Shown: positions 1 to 9,680 of the stretch, one piece after another
Numbering within the stretch: position 1 is the first letter of the stretch
Layout of the letters: each line of letters begins with the position of its first letter
Assembly: GCF_028401955.1 (NCBI RefSeq)
Contig: NZ_JAQOTJ010000018.1
Location: 1 to 64,000 of the forward strand
Direction of reading: 5' to 3'
DNA: 64,000 bases
Source of the DNA: Bacillus sp. BP-3
GTDB taxonomy: Bacteria; Bacillota; Bacilli; Bacillales; Bacillaceae_G
Translations under genes and position numbers: made by a program
Notes under the pieces: model-generated
Databases searched by the model: none
The model's input: the letters and a program-made list of their open reading frames with translations, nothing else
Told to the model about the DNA's origin: nothing

Positions 1-72
1 GATTAGCTCAGCTGGGAGAGCACCTGCCTTACAAGCAGGGGGTCGGCGGTTCGATCCCGTCATCCTCCACCA
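1..72 (+). tRNA. tRNA-Val (anticodon TAC), 5' end cut off by window
   Basis: The acceptor 5' strand lies outside the window. The D arm, an anticodon loop reading TAC, the T arm and an encoded CCA at 70-72 are present. It is the first of six tRNAs read in the same direction. Confidence 0.9.
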
Positions 73-88
73 TATAAGTTTTCATGTC

Positions 89-172
89 GGAGGGGTAGCG
101 AAGTGGCTAAACGCGGCGGACTGTAAATCCGCTCCTTCGGGTTCGGCAGTTCGAATCTGCCCCCCTCCACCA
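89..172 (+). tRNA. tRNA-Tyr (anticodon GTA)
   Basis: This is a class II tRNA with a long variable arm (84 nt). The anticodon loop reads ctGTAaa, the acceptor stem GGAGGGG pairs with CCCCTCC, and CCA is encoded. The long variable arm with GTA identifies Tyr. Confidence 0.95.
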
Positions 173-211
173 TTTTAAAAAAACAACCTTATAAAGGTTT
201 ATTTTTTTGGT
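173..211 (+). terminator. hairpin with T run between tRNA-Tyr and tRNA-Gln
   Basis: An A-rich stem (AAACaACCTT paired with AAGGTtTATTT) is followed by seven T. It may end the upstream tRNA transcript. Whether tRNA-Gln is a separate transcript cannot be told. Confidence 0.5.
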
Positions 212-237
212 GAGACGATTATACTAGTAAGTATTAA

Positions 238-312
238 TGGGCTATAGCCAAGCGGTAAGGCAACGGACTTTGACTCCGTCATGCGCTGGTTCGAATCCAG
301 CTAGCCCAGCCA
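238..312 (+). tRNA. tRNA-Gln (anticodon TTG)
   Basis: The cloverleaf has acceptor TGGGCTA/TAGCCCA, anticodon TTG and encoded CCA. Confidence 0.93.
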
Positions 313-321
313 TTTAAGTAA

Positions 322-397
322 GAGCCATTAGCTCAGTTGGTAGAGCATCTGACTTTTAATCAGAGGGTCGAAGGTTCGAGTCCTTCATGGCTCACCA
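322..397 (+). tRNA. tRNA-Lys (anticodon TTT)
   Basis: Acceptor GAGCCAT/ATGGCTC, anticodon TTT and encoded CCA. Confidence 0.95.
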
Positions 398-402
398 TTT
401 TT

Positions 403-477
403 GCGGAAGTAGTTCAGTGGTAGAATACAACCTTGCCAAGGTTGGGGTCGCGGGTTCGAATCCCGTCTTCCGCTCCA
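403..477 (+). tRNA. tRNA-Gly (anticodon GCC)
   Basis: Acceptor GCGGAAG/CTTCCGC, anticodon GCC and encoded CCA. Confidence 0.95.
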
Positions 478-481
478 ACCT

Positions 482-554
482 GGGGCCTTAGCTCAGCTGG
501 GAGAGCGCCTGCCTTGCACGCAGGAGGTCAGCGGTTCGATCCCGCTAGGCTCCA
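482..554 (+). tRNA. tRNA-Ala (anticodon TGC), no encoded CCA
   Basis: Acceptor GGGGCCT/AGGCTCC with one G-T pair and anticodon TGC. Unlike the preceding tRNAs, the discriminator A at 554 is not followed by CCA, so the tail must be added after transcription. Confidence 0.93.
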
Positions 555-561
555 TACAGTT

Positions 562-602
562 AAAAAAGCTTGAAGTCGAATAATAGACTTCAAGCTTTTT
601 TG
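562..602 (+). terminator. Rho-independent terminator of the tRNA cluster
   Basis: A 10-bp GC-containing stem (AGCTTGAAGTC paired with GACTTCAAGCT) with flanking A/T tracts and a terminal T run. It directly follows tRNA-Ala. The stretch 603-786 behind it holds no gene that I can see. Confidence 0.9.
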
Positions 603-786
603 TTTATATAAATTCAATTTTGATGCTTCGATGCAGAATACAATATAACAGCTACTTGCTTTCTCCTTTTGTTTTAAACCTTGTGTGGGGTAGAAAAGGG
701 TCCTGACCGCTTCTAGGCATGGCCAGATGCTCTCGCCTCCCTAAAAAAGAAAAGTTTTTTAGTTTTAATTTATATATTTTTGATGA

Positions 787-812
787 CTCCAACTTTAATA
801 TTAAAGTTGGAG
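787..812 (+). promoter_or_regulatory. perfect 26-bp palindrome overlapping the RBS of the glycerate kinase gene
   Basis: The arm CTCCAACTTTAAT is followed by its exact reverse complement. The right arm ends in GGAG, the first half of the Shine-Dalgarno sequence (809-815). It could be an operator, or an RNA hairpin with no loop to speak of that hides the ribosome binding site. No T run follows, so it is not a simple terminator. Confidence 0.6.
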
Positions 813-825
813 GGAGTTGTTTCAT

Positions 826-1977
826 GTGAAGATTATTATTGCATCCGATTCATATAAAGAAAGTTTAACAGCTTTAGAAGTATGTGAAGCAGTAGAAAAA
901 GGATTTCGCTCTATATACCCAAAAGCAGAGTATATAAAAATTCCTATTGCAGATGGTGGAGAAGGAACAGTACAAGCACTTGTTGATGCAACGCAAGGGA
1001 AAATCGTGAATCTTCCTGTGACAGGTCCATTAGGAAACGTAGTAGAAGGGTTTTACGGCCTTTCTGCAGATCAACAGACGGCTTTTATTGAAATGGCAGC
1101 TGCGTCTGGTTTACATCATGTTCCACTTGAGAAGAGGAATCCGTTTTTAACGACAACAAGAGGGACGGGAGAACTCATTTTACACGCATTAGAACAAGGC
1201 GTCCATCGTATCATTTTAGGACTTGGAGGAAGTGCTACAAACGATGGAGGAGCAGGAATGTTATCCGCGTTAGGTGTACGTTTTTTTGATAGCAGTAATT
1301 GCGTTATAGAGCCAAATGGAGGAAACTTAGATTGTATTACTTATTTTGATATATCACAGTTAGACCCTCGTTTAGCGCAGGTTGAAATTGAAGCAGCTTG
1401 TGACGTCACGAATCCTTTAACAGGGGTGACAGGGGCATCTTTTATATTTGGAAGACAAAAAGGAGCCACAGACGAGATGATAGAGCGGTTAGATTGCAAT
1501 TTAAAGTATTATGCTAGGTTAATTAAACAAACTCTTCATGTTGATATCGAATTTGTCCCAGGAGCAGGTGCTGCAGGCGGACTTGGAGCAGCTATTGTTG
1601 CCTTTTTCCATGGTACACTTAGAAAAGGTATTGATATTGTACTTGATTACACGAATTTTAATGTTCATTTGCAAAATGCAGATTTAGTGATTACAGGAGA
1701 AGGAAGAATTGATGAACAGACAGTCTATGGAAAAGCGCCTATAGGAGTAGCAAAACGAGCTAAAGAACATAATCTTCCTGTTATTGCAATTGCCGGAGCT
1801 GTTCACCCAAATCATACTCCGATTTATGAAGAGGGCATTGATGCTGTATTTAGTATCGTTTCAGGAGCAATGACATTAGAAGAAGCGTATGAAATGGGAA
1901 AAGAAAATATTTATACTACAGCACGAAATATTGCGGCTATATGGAAACTAGGATTAAAAAATCGTCCCTACTCGTAA
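826..1977 (+). CDS. glxK: glycerate kinase
   Basis: Glycerate kinase of the GckA/GlxK type (383 aa), which phosphorylates D-glycerate with ATP. The N-terminus (KIIIASDSYKESLTA) is the family signature, followed by IADGGEGT near residue 45 and the glycine-rich GLGGSATNDGGAGM in the middle. The GTG at 826 is chosen over a TTG at 817 because it restores the family N-terminus and lies 11 nt from GGAGGG. The next gene, rocF, is separated by a terminator, so this is probably monocistronic. Family assignment is firm; isomer specificity (2- or 3-phosphoglycerate) is not readable. Confidence 0.92.
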   Translation: MKIIIASDSYKESLTALEVCEAVEKGFRSIYPKAEYIKIPIADGGEGTVQALVDATQGKIVNLPVTGPLGNVVEGFYGLSADQQTAFIEMAAASGLHHVPLEKRNPFLTTTRGTGELILHALEQGVHRIILGLGGSATNDGGAGMLSALGVRFFDSSNCVIEPNGGNLDCITYFDISQLDPRLAQVEIEAACDVTNPLTGVTGASFIFGRQKGATDEMIERLDCNLKYYARLIKQTLHVDIEFVPGAGAAGGLGAAIVAFFHGTLRKGIDIVLDYTNFNVHLQNADLVITGEGRIDEQTVYGKAPIGVAKRAKEHNLPVIAIAGAVHPNHTPIYEEGIDAVFSIVSGAMTLEEAYEMGKENIYTTARNIAAIWKLGLKNRPYS

Positions 1978-1991
1978 GGGACGATTTTTTT
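1958..1991 (+). terminator. terminator overlapping the stop codon of glycerate kinase
   Basis: The stem AAATCGTCCCT/AGGGACGATTT ends in seven T. The stop codon lies in the loop/right arm. Confidence 0.88.
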
Positions 1992-2134
1992 ATGCATATT
2001 TTAGCGGGAAATTCTCACTTTATGGCTTCTTTATATTGTATTAAGTGTATATAAATACAAAAAAATGTCGAGTTGAGTCAGATAATATAAAAGATTTAAA
2101 ATATTTAGTGAAAGCATAAAAGGGGGAATCATCT

Positions 2135-3028
2135 ATGAAGAAAGAAATTTCAATTGTGGGAGTACCGATGGACTTAGGACAAATGCGCCGCGGTGTTGAT
2201 ATGGGGGCGAGCGCGATTCGTTATGCTGGAGTTGTTGAAAGAATTGAAAATATAGGATATAACGTAGAAGACTTAGGGGATATATGTATTGAAAGAGAAG
2301 TTCAAATAAATGAAAATGAAAAATTACGAAACCTTGAGCAAGTTGTAAAAGTATGTCATGAGCTAGCAAGTAAAGTTGATAGCATTATTGAAAAGAAAAG
2401 CTTCCCACTTGTATTAGGTGGCGATCATAGCATTGCGATTGGAACGCTTGCTGGTATTGCAAAGCATTATAAAAATCTTGGTGTTATTTGGTACGATGCA
2501 CATGGAGACTTAAATACAGAGGAAACATCTCCATCTGGGAACATTCATGGTATGTCATTAGCTGCAAGTTTAGGACATGGTCATTCATCACTTGTTAATT
2601 TATACGGTGAGTATCCGAAAGTGAAAAAAGAAAATGTAGTTATTATCGGTGCTCGTTCTTTAGACGATGGAGAGAAAGAGTTTATTCGAAAAGAAGGTAT
2701 TAAAGTTTTCACTATGCATGAAATTGATCGCATGGGAATGACAGCGGTTATGGAAGAAACAATGGCATACTTATCACATACAGATGGTGTACATTTATCT
2801 TTAGATTTAGATGGTCTTGATCCACATGATGCACCTGGCGTAGGTACACCGGTTGCTGGTGGTTTATCATATCGTGAAAGTCATTTAGCAATGGAAATGT
2901 TAGCGGAGTCTGGTATGATTACATCTGCCGAATTTGTGGAAGTGAATCCAATTTTAGATGAAAAAAATAAAACTGCAATTGCAGCTGTAGCGTTAATGGG
3001 CTCTTTATTTGGTGAAAAGTTAAAATAA
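2135..3028 (+). CDS. rocF: arginase
   Basis: Arginase (297 aa, the usual bacillary length) hydrolyses L-arginine to ornithine and urea in the cytoplasm. All manganese-binding motifs of the ureohydrolase family are visible: GGDHSIAIG near residue 98, DAHGDLN near 125 and SLDLDGLDP near 230. The start has a good AGGGGGAAT Shine-Dalgarno. Its position just upstream of cdaA is typical for the B. cereus group. It has its own hairpin terminator and is separated from cdaA by about 215 bp. Confidence 0.97.
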   Translation: MKKEISIVGVPMDLGQMRRGVDMGASAIRYAGVVERIENIGYNVEDLGDICIEREVQINENEKLRNLEQVVKVCHELASKVDSIIEKKSFPLVLGGDHSIAIGTLAGIAKHYKNLGVIWYDAHGDLNTEETSPSGNIHGMSLAASLGHGHSSLVNLYGEYPKVKKENVVIIGARSLDDGEKEFIRKEGIKVFTMHEIDRMGMTAVMEETMAYLSHTDGVHLSLDLDGLDPHDAPGVGTPVAGGLSYRESHLAMEMLAESGMITSAEFVEVNPILDEKNKTAIAAVALMGSLFGEKLK

Positions 3029-3044
3029 TTTTAAAAAAGAGAAG

Positions 3045-3071
3045 AGAGTAGCTGAAAAGCTGCTTTTTTTT
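3045..3071 (+). terminator. terminator downstream of rocF
   Basis: Short stem AGTAGCT/AGCTGCT with a GAAA-type loop and eight T. Confidence 0.75.
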
Positions 3072-3171
3072 ACTTTGAAATAAAGATACAGCGGTACATT
3101 ATATTTTATAATCATTTCTTAAAGTCTGACATCTAATAATAGCATGTCAGGTTTAGAAATGTGGTTTGAAA

Positions 3172-3199
3172 TTGTGGTTCGTATAATGTATGTTATAAT
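3172..3199 (+). promoter_or_regulatory. candidate SigA promoter of cdaA
   Basis: TTGTGG (3172-3177), 16 bp, TATAAT (3194-3199). It lies 45 bp upstream of cdaA. The -10 is perfect and the -35 is moderate. A small stem (CTGACAT/ATGTCAG, 3126-3150) lies just upstream without a T run. Confidence 0.5.
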
Positions 3200-3243
3200 T
3201 AATTTGTTGTTGTAAATTACATATAGATGGAGGAAGGGTCAGA

Positions 3244-4068
3244 ATGCCTTTTGGAGATATAAATGTTATTTTTAAATATCTCAGCACTATAATAGATATC
3301 ACCCTTGTATGGTTTGTTATATATAAATTGATTCTTGTAATACGTGGTACAAAAGCTGTCCAGCTTTTAAAAGGAATTACAGTAATCATTATTGTTCGTA
3401 TTTTAAGTAATTTCTTTGAGTTGCATACGCTGCAATGGCTTATGGATCAGGCGTTAACTTGGGGATTTTTAGCGATTATTATCATTTTCCAACCAGAGTT
3501 AAGACGTGCTCTTGAGCAGCTTGGACGGGGAAGTTTATTTTCACGAGGAGGCAATCAAGAGGAAAATGAACATGAGTCGGTTGTAAATGCTGTTGTAAAG
3601 GCAACAGAATATATGGGAAAACGTCGTATTGGTGCACTTATTACAATGGCGAGAGAAACTGGGATGGGGGATTATGTTGAAACAGGAATCCCACTAAATG
3701 CAAATATTTCATCAGAGTTATTAATTAATATTTTTATACCAAATACCCCGCTGCATGACGGGGCAGTAATTATGCAAGGAAATATTATTAGAGCAGCTGC
3801 TTGTTATTTACCATTATCAGAAAGCCCGTTCATTTCTAAAGAATTGGGAACACGTCATCGTGCGGCAATGGGTGTAAGTGAAGTAACAGATAGCTTAACA
3901 GTTGTTGTATCAGAAGAAACGGGACACATTTCTTTAACAAAAAACGGTGAGTTACATCGTGATTTGAAAAGTGAACAATTAAAAGAGCTGCTTATGAAAG
4001 AGTTAGGCGGAAACGTAAAACAGTCTTCTTCGTCTTTATGGAATTGGAGGAGAAAACGTCATGGATAA
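3244..4068 (+). CDS. cdaA: diadenylate cyclase CdaA (c-di-AMP synthase)
   Basis: Membrane-bound diadenylate cyclase (274 aa; DacA/YbbP) that makes c-di-AMP from two ATP. Three N-terminal membrane segments lie within about residues 10-85. The DAC domain follows with DGA at 172-174 and RHR at 204-206, both essential in the family. The gene overlaps the start of cdaR by 8 bp, and glmM follows after 2 bp. This is the conserved cdaA-cdaR-glmM operon, in which CdaR and GlmM modulate cyclase activity. Confidence 0.97.
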   Translation: MPFGDINVIFKYLSTIIDITLVWFVIYKLILVIRGTKAVQLLKGITVIIIVRILSNFFELHTLQWLMDQALTWGFLAIIIIFQPELRRALEQLGRGSLFSRGGNQEENEHESVVNAVVKATEYMGKRRIGALITMARETGMGDYVETGIPLNANISSELLINIFIPNTPLHDGAVIMQGNIIRAAACYLPLSESPFISKELGTRHRAAMGVSEVTDSLTVVVSEETGHISLTKNGELHRDLKSEQLKELLMKELGGNVKQSSSSLWNWRRKRHG

Positions 4069-5374
4069 ATTAATGGATAATCATTGGTTTTTAAGAGGGA
4101 TTGCATTATTATTAGCAATTATGCTCTATATGTCAACGAACATAGATAAAAATGTATCAGATAATTTTAATCCATCGCCTTTTCCTGTAGGAGATACAAC
4201 AGAAACAATATCTGGAGTCCCGGTATCTGCATATTATGATGAGGATAAGTATATTGTAAGCGGAATTCCTGAAAAAGTAAGCGTCACGCTTGAAGGGCAA
4301 AATAACGTTGTGGCTGCTGCTAAAGTGAAAAGGCAGTTTGAGGTATTTGTTAATTTGCGTGGTTATACACCGGGAACATATGAGGTCCCTTTAAAATATA
4401 GCGGAGTTCCAAATAATTTACATTTAAAAGTTCAGCCAGCGAAAATACAAGTTACTATTAAAAAGAAAGAAGTAAAATCTTTTCCTGTAGAAGTGAAATA
4501 TTTAAATGAGAATCAAGTGCAAAAAGGAACAGTTATAGATAAACCGATTGTTAAACCGGGCACTGTAGAAGTAGCCGGTACAACAGAGCAACTTTCACAA
4601 ATTGCTCTTGTGCGGGCATATGTTGATTTGAAAGGTATTAACAAAACAGTGACAAAAGAAGCACAAATTGTATTGTATGATAAAGATGGGAATCAGTTAG
4701 ATTTGAAAACAGATTCTTCTACTGTCAATGTCACTGTACCAGTTTCATCACCTGAAAAAACGGTTTCCCTAGACGTCACGAAAAAGGGAAGTTTACAAGA
4801 AGGTATAACTGTAACGAGTATAAAAGTTGAACCGAGTGAAATAGAGATATATGGTTCGAAAGACGTACTTGATAATATTACATCTCTTGAGGGCATCGAA
4901 GTCGACTTAAGTAAAATTACAGAGTCAACTACCTTCGATGCCTCTGTTTCTTTGCCTAAAGGTGTCACAAAGGCGGACCCTAGCCAAGTAAAAGTGACAG
5001 TTGAAGTACGAAAGCAACAGCGAAAAACAATAACTGACATTCCTTTGCAGGTGAATGGGTTATCAGATTTATTAACAATGAAATTTTCTGATCCACAAAA
5101 TGGAAAAATTAGTGTTGATGTTTCTGGGGATGCAAGTATTATAGAGAAGATAAGCGCGGATCAGATTAAAGCATCGATTAATGTAGGAAATATGAGTGCA
5201 GGAACACATGACGTTCCAATTCAAATTAGTGGTCCCAATAATGTCACATTAGAATTAAAACAAAAAAATGCGAAAGTAGAGCTTGCAAAGAAGCAAGATA
5301 CCGGGCATGAAGTACAAGGGCAGCCAGAGCAGCCAACGAATAAAGGAAATGAGCAAGAAAAAAGGAGCGAATAG
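4061..5374 (+). CDS. cdaR: CdaR, YbbR-domain regulator of CdaA
   Basis: This 437-aa protein has one N-terminal membrane anchor (about residues 8-25), then extracytoplasmic YbbR repeats, four of which can be followed as [14 protein letters not shown]-like blocks to about residue 405. A hydrophilic tail rich in Q, E and K closes it. CdaR binds CdaA at the membrane and tunes c-di-AMP output. Translation is coupled to cdaA by an 8-bp overlap. Confidence 0.94.
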   Translation: MDKLMDNHWFLRGIALLLAIMLYMSTNIDKNVSDNFNPSPFPVGDTTETISGVPVSAYYDEDKYIVSGIPEKVSVTLEGQNNVVAAAKVKRQFEVFVNLRGYTPGTYEVPLKYSGVPNNLHLKVQPAKIQVTIKKKEVKSFPVEVKYLNENQVQKGTVIDKPIVKPGTVEVAGTTEQLSQIALVRAYVDLKGINKTVTKEAQIVLYDKDGNQLDLKTDSSTVNVTVPVSSPEKTVSLDVTKKGSLQEGITVTSIKVEPSEIEIYGSKDVLDNITSLEGIEVDLSKITESTTFDASVSLPKGVTKADPSQVKVTVEVRKQQRKTITDIPLQVNGLSDLLTMKFSDPQNGKISVDVSGDASIIEKISADQIKASINVGNMSAGTHDVPIQISGPNNVTLELKQKNAKVELAKKQDTGHEVQGQPEQPTNKGNEQEKRSE

Positions 5375-5376
5375 CA

Positions 5377-6723
5377 ATGGGAAAATATTTTGGTACTGAC
5401 GGCGTACGAGGCGTTGCGAATGAGGAATTAACGCCTGAATTAGCATTTAAGATTGGTCGATTTGGTGGCTATGTATTAACTAAAGATACAGAGCGTCCAA
5501 AAGTTATTATTGGCCGTGATACACGTGTGTCTGGACATATGTTAGAAGGTGCTTTAGTAGCTGGACTATTATCAATTGGGGCAGAAGTAATGCGCCTTGG
5601 TGTTATTTCTACTCCTGGGGTTGCTTATTTAACGAAAGTATTAGATGCACAAGCTGGTGTGATGATTTCTGCATCTCATAACCCTGTACAAGATAATGGA
5701 ATTAAGTTTTTTGGTCCAGACGGTTTTAAATTAACAGACGAGCAAGAGGAAGAAATTGAAGCGCTATTAGATAAAGAAGTAGATGAACTTCCACGTCCTG
5801 TCGGTACAGCTTTAGGACAAGTAAATGACTATTTTGAAGGCGGGCAAAAATACTTACAATACATTAAACAAACTGTAGATGAAGATTTCTCTGGCTTACA
5901 TATTGCGTTAGATTGTGCGCACGGTGCAACATCCTCTCTAGCGCCGTATTTGTTTGCTGATTTAGAAGCTGACATTTCAACAATGGGAACATCGCCAAAC
6001 GGCATGAATATTAACGATGGGGTAGGTTCTACACATCCAGAGGTATTAGCAGCGTTTGTGAAAGAAAAAGGTGCTGATATTGGTCTAGCGTTTGACGGAG
6101 ATGGTGACCGTTTAATTGCTGTTGATGAAAAAGGAAATGTTGTAGATGGCGATCAAATTATGTATATTTGTGCGAAATATATGAGCGAATCAGGGAAATT
6201 AAAACATAATACAGTTGTTTCAACAGTTATGAGTAATTTAGGTTTTTATAAAGCGGTAGAAGCTAATGGTATTACAAGTAATCAAACAGCTGTTGGTGAC
6301 CGTTACGTAATGGAAGAAATGAAGCGTGGCGGCTATAACCTTGGTGGAGAACAATCTGGTCATATTATTTTCTTGGATTACATTACAACTGGGGATGGTA
6401 TGTTAAGTGCACTTCAACTTGTAAACATTATGAAAATGACGAAAAAATCATTATCTGAGCTTGCAAATGAAATGAAAAAGTTCCCTCAATTACTTGTGAA
6501 TGTTCGCGTAACAGATAAAAAACAAGCATTAGAAAATGAAAAAATTAAAGAAATCATTCGTGTTGTAGAAGAAGAGATGGACGGAGATGGTCGTATTCTC
6601 GTTCGTCCTTCTGGTACAGAGCCATTAATTCGTGTTATGGCAGAGGCACCAACACAAGATCTTTGTGATCAATACGTAAGTCGTATTGTAGAGGTTGTAA
6701 AAGCAGAAGTTGGAGCTGAATAA
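5377..6723 (+). CDS. glmM: phosphoglucosamine mutase
   Basis: GlmM (448 aa) interconverts glucosamine-6-phosphate and glucosamine-1-phosphate for UDP-GlcNAc and peptidoglycan synthesis. The phosphorylated catalytic serine is Ser100 in ISASHNP. The metal-binding loop DGDGDR and the C-terminal phosphate-binding [10 protein letters not shown] are present. It begins 2 bp after cdaR in the same operon. It supplies the step directly after glmS, which is the next transcription unit. Confidence 0.98.
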   Translation: MGKYFGTDGVRGVANEELTPELAFKIGRFGGYVLTKDTERPKVIIGRDTRVSGHMLEGALVAGLLSIGAEVMRLGVISTPGVAYLTKVLDAQAGVMISASHNPVQDNGIKFFGPDGFKLTDEQEEEIEALLDKEVDELPRPVGTALGQVNDYFEGGQKYLQYIKQTVDEDFSGLHIALDCAHGATSSLAPYLFADLEADISTMGTSPNGMNINDGVGSTHPEVLAAFVKEKGADIGLAFDGDGDRLIAVDEKGNVVDGDQIMYICAKYMSESGKLKHNTVVSTVMSNLGFYKAVEANGITSNQTAVGDRYVMEEMKRGGYNLGGEQSGHIIFLDYITTGDGMLSALQLVNIMKMTKKSLSELANEMKKFPQLLVNVRVTDKKQALENEKIKEIIRVVEEEMDGDGRILVRPSGTEPLIRVMAEAPTQDLCDQYVSRIVEVVKAEVGAE

Positions 6724-6742
6724 TAGCCGAATGTTGTTACAA

Positions 6743-6770
6743 AAAAGGAGCACATTTTGTGCTCCTTTTA
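6743..6770 (+). terminator. terminator of the cdaA-cdaR-glmM operon
   Basis: Stem AAAGGAGCACA/TGTGCTCCTTT with a 3-nt loop and T run. Confidence 0.9.
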
Positions 6771-6865
6771 CATATACTTGTTATCTACAATGGAAAAATT
6801 TCATTGACGATTTATTCCATTTGTTATAAGATAATTTTGTTCTTTTTCTCAGCAAAATAGATTGA

Positions 6866-7012
6866 AGTAAGAAGCGCCAGAACTACCTGTGATGTAGTTG
6901 ACGAGGAGGAGTTTATCGAGATTTCGGCGGATGGCTCCCGGTTGTTCATCACAACCGAAAGTTTTTACTTAAAGCATTGAGGTGACTCAATAGACAAAGG
7001 TAAAAGTGTGAT
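6866..7012 (+). ncRNA. glmS ribozyme/riboswitch
   Basis: The leader of glmS carries the hallmark core: cleavage site A|GCGCCAG (between 6873 and 6874), the P2.1 sequence GACGAGGAGGAGTTTATCGAG, TTTCGGCGGATGGCTCCCGG, the P3 stem and the P4 hairpin TTGAGGTGACTCAA near 6978. The RNA cleaves itself when glucosamine-6-phosphate binds, lowering glmS expression. About 190 nt of unexplained leader lie between the core and the glmS start. Confidence 0.97.
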
Positions 7013-7205
7013 GAGAGAAAAAGAATGGATGCACTAGCTGTATGAAGTATACAGGCTGAAACCAAAATGAGAGGAAGGTGAAAGCCGTTACAAGCTTACA
7101 AAGCTAGCGATATGTAAATCCGTTTTTTTGTATGCAAAGATAAGATCGGGCTATGTCGTTATGTGTTTATGAAAGATCATAAGCATATTGTAACGGCGAC
7201 TAATT

Positions 7206-9008
7206 ATGTGTGGAATCGTAGGATTTATTGGGGAACAAGATGCAAAGGAAATTTTATTAAAAGGGTTAGAGAAGCTAGAATACCGCGGATATGATTCAGC
7301 TGGTATTGCAGTGCAAGCAGCGAACGGTGTTGTTGTATTTAAAGAAAAGGGCCGCATTGCAAAACTTCGCGAAATCGTAGATGAAAATGTAGCAGCTAAT
7401 GTGGGAATCGGTCATACACGTTGGGCAACTCATGGTGTTCCAAGTCAGGTGAACGCACATCCGCACAGAAGCACTACAGAGCGCTTTACCCTTGTGCATA
7501 ACGGTGTAATTGAAAACTACGAGTTATTAAAGAATGAATATCTTCAAGATGTAAACTTTGTAAGTGAAACAGATACAGAAGTAATCGTTCAGCTTGTAGA
7601 AAAACAAGTGAAAACAGGTTTGACGGTAGAAGAAGCATTCCGTAAAACATTAACACTATTACACGGTTCATATGCATTAGCATTACTTGATGCAGAAAAC
7701 CCAGACATGATTTATGTTGCTAAAAATAAAAGCCCGCTATTAGTGGGTACTGGAGATAACTTTAATGTTGTTGCAAGTGATGCAATGGCAATGCTACAAG
7801 TTACAGATCAATTTATCGAACTAATGGATAAAGAAATGGTTCTTGTAACAAAAGAAAAGATTACAATCCAAAATTTACAAGGTGAAACGATTGATCGTGC
7901 ACCATTTACAGCAGAATTAGATGCAAGTGACATTGAAAAAGGAACATATCCTCATTTCATGCTAAAAGAAATTGATGAGCAACCACTTGTCATTCGTAAT
8001 ATTATTCAAAAGTATCAAAATGAAGACGGCGAAATCAAACTTGATGCAGAAATTCGCAATGCAATTTTAGAAAGCGATCGTGTGTATATCATTGCGTGTG
8101 GAACAAGTTATCATGCAGGCCTTGTTGGAAAACAATTCATGGAACGTTTTGCAAAAGTACCAGTAGAAGTACATGTAGCAAGTGAATTCTCTTACAATAT
8201 GCCATTATTAACAGAAAAACCATTCTTCATTTACATTTCACAAAGTGGTGAAACTGCAGATAGCCGCGCAGTACTTGTGCAAACAAATGAAATGGGGCAT
8301 AAAGCATTAACGATTACAAACGTACCGGGTTCTACATTGTCTCGTGAAACGAATTATACATTGCCATTACATGCTGGTCCGGAAATCGCTGTAGCTTCTA
8401 CAAAAGCATATACAGCACAGCTTGCAGTACTTGCAATCTTAGCAGCTGACATTGCAAAAGCAAAAGGTTTAGCACTTGGCTTTGATTTAATCAAAGAACT
8501 AGGTCTTGTTGCAAACGCAATGGAAGTACTTTGCGACCAAAAAGATGAAATGGATGCAATTGCAAAAGAATACTTAGCAACAACACGTAACTGTTTCTTC
8601 ATTGGCCGCAGCGTTGACTTCTACGTTGGTTTAGAAGGCGCATTAAAGCTAAAAGAAATCTCTTACATCCAAGCGGAAGGCTTTGCTGGAGGAGAGTTAA
8701 AACACGGTACAATTGCGTTAATTGAACAAGGTACACCAGTTATTGCGCTTGCTACGCAAGAACACGTAAACCTTGGTATTCGCGGTAATGTAAAAGAAGT
8801 AGCGGCACGCGGAGCAAATCCTTGCATCATCGCAATGAAAGGCTTAGAAATGGAAGGCGACCGCTTCATCGTACCAGCTGTACACGAAGCACTAGCACCG
8901 CTTGCGGTAATCATTCCATTACAGTTGATCTCATACTATGCAGCGCTTCACCGTGAGTGTGACGTTGATAAACCACGTAACTTGGCTAAGTCGGTGACTG
9001 TTGAGTAA
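7206..9008 (+). CDS. glmS: glutamine-fructose-6-phosphate aminotransferase (isomerizing)
   Basis: GlmS (600 aa) makes glucosamine-6-phosphate from fructose-6-phosphate and glutamine. It starts MCGIVGF, so Cys2 becomes the N-terminal nucleophile. The glutaminase domain covers about 1-240, then two SIS domains and the C-terminal LAKSVTVE. The ribosome binding site is weak (only GGCGA nearby), which fits control through its leader. Its 3' end is the recognition site for Tn7-type elements, and such an element's remains begin 25 bp after the stop. Confidence 0.98.
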   Translation: MCGIVGFIGEQDAKEILLKGLEKLEYRGYDSAGIAVQAANGVVVFKEKGRIAKLREIVDENVAANVGIGHTRWATHGVPSQVNAHPHRSTTERFTLVHNGVIENYELLKNEYLQDVNFVSETDTEVIVQLVEKQVKTGLTVEEAFRKTLTLLHGSYALALLDAENPDMIYVAKNKSPLLVGTGDNFNVVASDAMAMLQVTDQFIELMDKEMVLVTKEKITIQNLQGETIDRAPFTAELDASDIEKGTYPHFMLKEIDEQPLVIRNIIQKYQNEDGEIKLDAEIRNAILESDRVYIIACGTSYHAGLVGKQFMERFAKVPVEVHVASEFSYNMPLLTEKPFFIYISQSGETADSRAVLVQTNEMGHKALTITNVPGSTLSRETNYTLPLHAGPEIAVASTKAYTAQLAVLAILAADIAKAKGLALGFDLIKELGLVANAMEVLCDQKDEMDAIAKEYLATTRNCFFIGRSVDFYVGLEGALKLKEISYIQAEGFAGGELKHGTIALIEQGTPVIALATQEHVNLGIRGNVKEVAARGANPCIIAMKGLEMEGDRFIVPAVHEALAPLAVIIPLQLISYYAALHRECDVDKPRNLAKSVTVE

Positions 9009-9033
9009 GAGGTTTATAGATTTGGAATAAAAT

Positions 9034-9100
9034 TGTTGATTTGAAATAAAGTTGCACAGTTTTCCCCCTTTTAGATATGATTATCTAAAGGGGGATTTTT
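9034..9100 (+). mobile_element. Tn7-like transposon end (tnsA-proximal), copy 1
   Basis: The block begins TGTTGATTTGAAATAAAGTT 25 bp after the glmS stop, the spacing at which Tn7 inserts. It resembles the classical Tn7 end, which also starts TGT and contains AATAAAGT. It is followed by an inverted repeat (CCCCTTTTAGAT/ATCTAAAGGGG, about 9063-9095) with a T run. The same block recurs at 16663. Inference: this is the right end of a decayed Tn7-like element. Confidence 0.7.
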
Positions 9101-9680
9101 GTGTTGAAAAGAAAAAGAACATCTAAAATCGATAAGTGAATTAAAGAGGGGAGAGGAACGGAACTACTTTTATTTATCTGAATTTTCAGATGTTATTTCA
9201 GATATTCATGAACAATTTCTTTTATTACCACAAGAAGAGGCGATTTTCATTGTTGAAGAGCTTGGGGTTAAACACCCAGCTGATCCAAAAACAGGCGATC
9301 CAATTGTTATGATAACGGACTTTTTATTAATAGTTTATAAAGGACAAAGTGTATTTGAAGTCATTCATACTATCAAAATGAAAGATAAGCTATTAGAAGA
9401 ACGCATGTTAGAGAAGTTTGAAATTGAACGGGAAAAACGCTCTTTGTCGATGTTAATATTATCATCGTTTGAAATTCGTAAATGGAAAACTATTTATGAT
9501 CAACTGCTTATAAATCTTGTGAATGATAGTGGAACTTGGACAAGTAAGTCATTGAAAAGCATTGAAGGTCAAGGTATTACAGTGGTGAAAACTAAACAAA
9601 GTTCTAAAGGGTTTCAGCATAGGGCAGAGGTTTTATTGAACCTAGACATTACGAGGAGGGGGATTAATGAAAATGAATGA
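9101..9680 (+). pseudogene. tnsA: tnsA remnant 1 (Tn7-like transposase endonuclease subunit)
   Basis: A GTG at 9101 opens a frame reading KRKRTSKIDK, then stops at TGA (9137) where a Trp codon is expected. About 40 codons are missing, and the homology resumes in another frame at about 9156 with ERNYFYLSEFSD, then HEQFLLLPQEE, GVKHPADPKTGDP and VMITDFLLIV. This is the TnsA catalytic core. The residues corresponding to the E/D/K triad (SEFSD, TDF, HTIK) are still there. The C-terminal part after about 9450 no longer resembles TnsA. Nonsense, deletion and frameshift mean it is not functional. Confidence 0.82.

Noticed and set aside
3166-3184. SigW-type promoter (TGAAA...CGTA) before cdaA
   Set aside because: The spacing between the two elements is only about 8 bp; SigW promoters need 16-17 bp.
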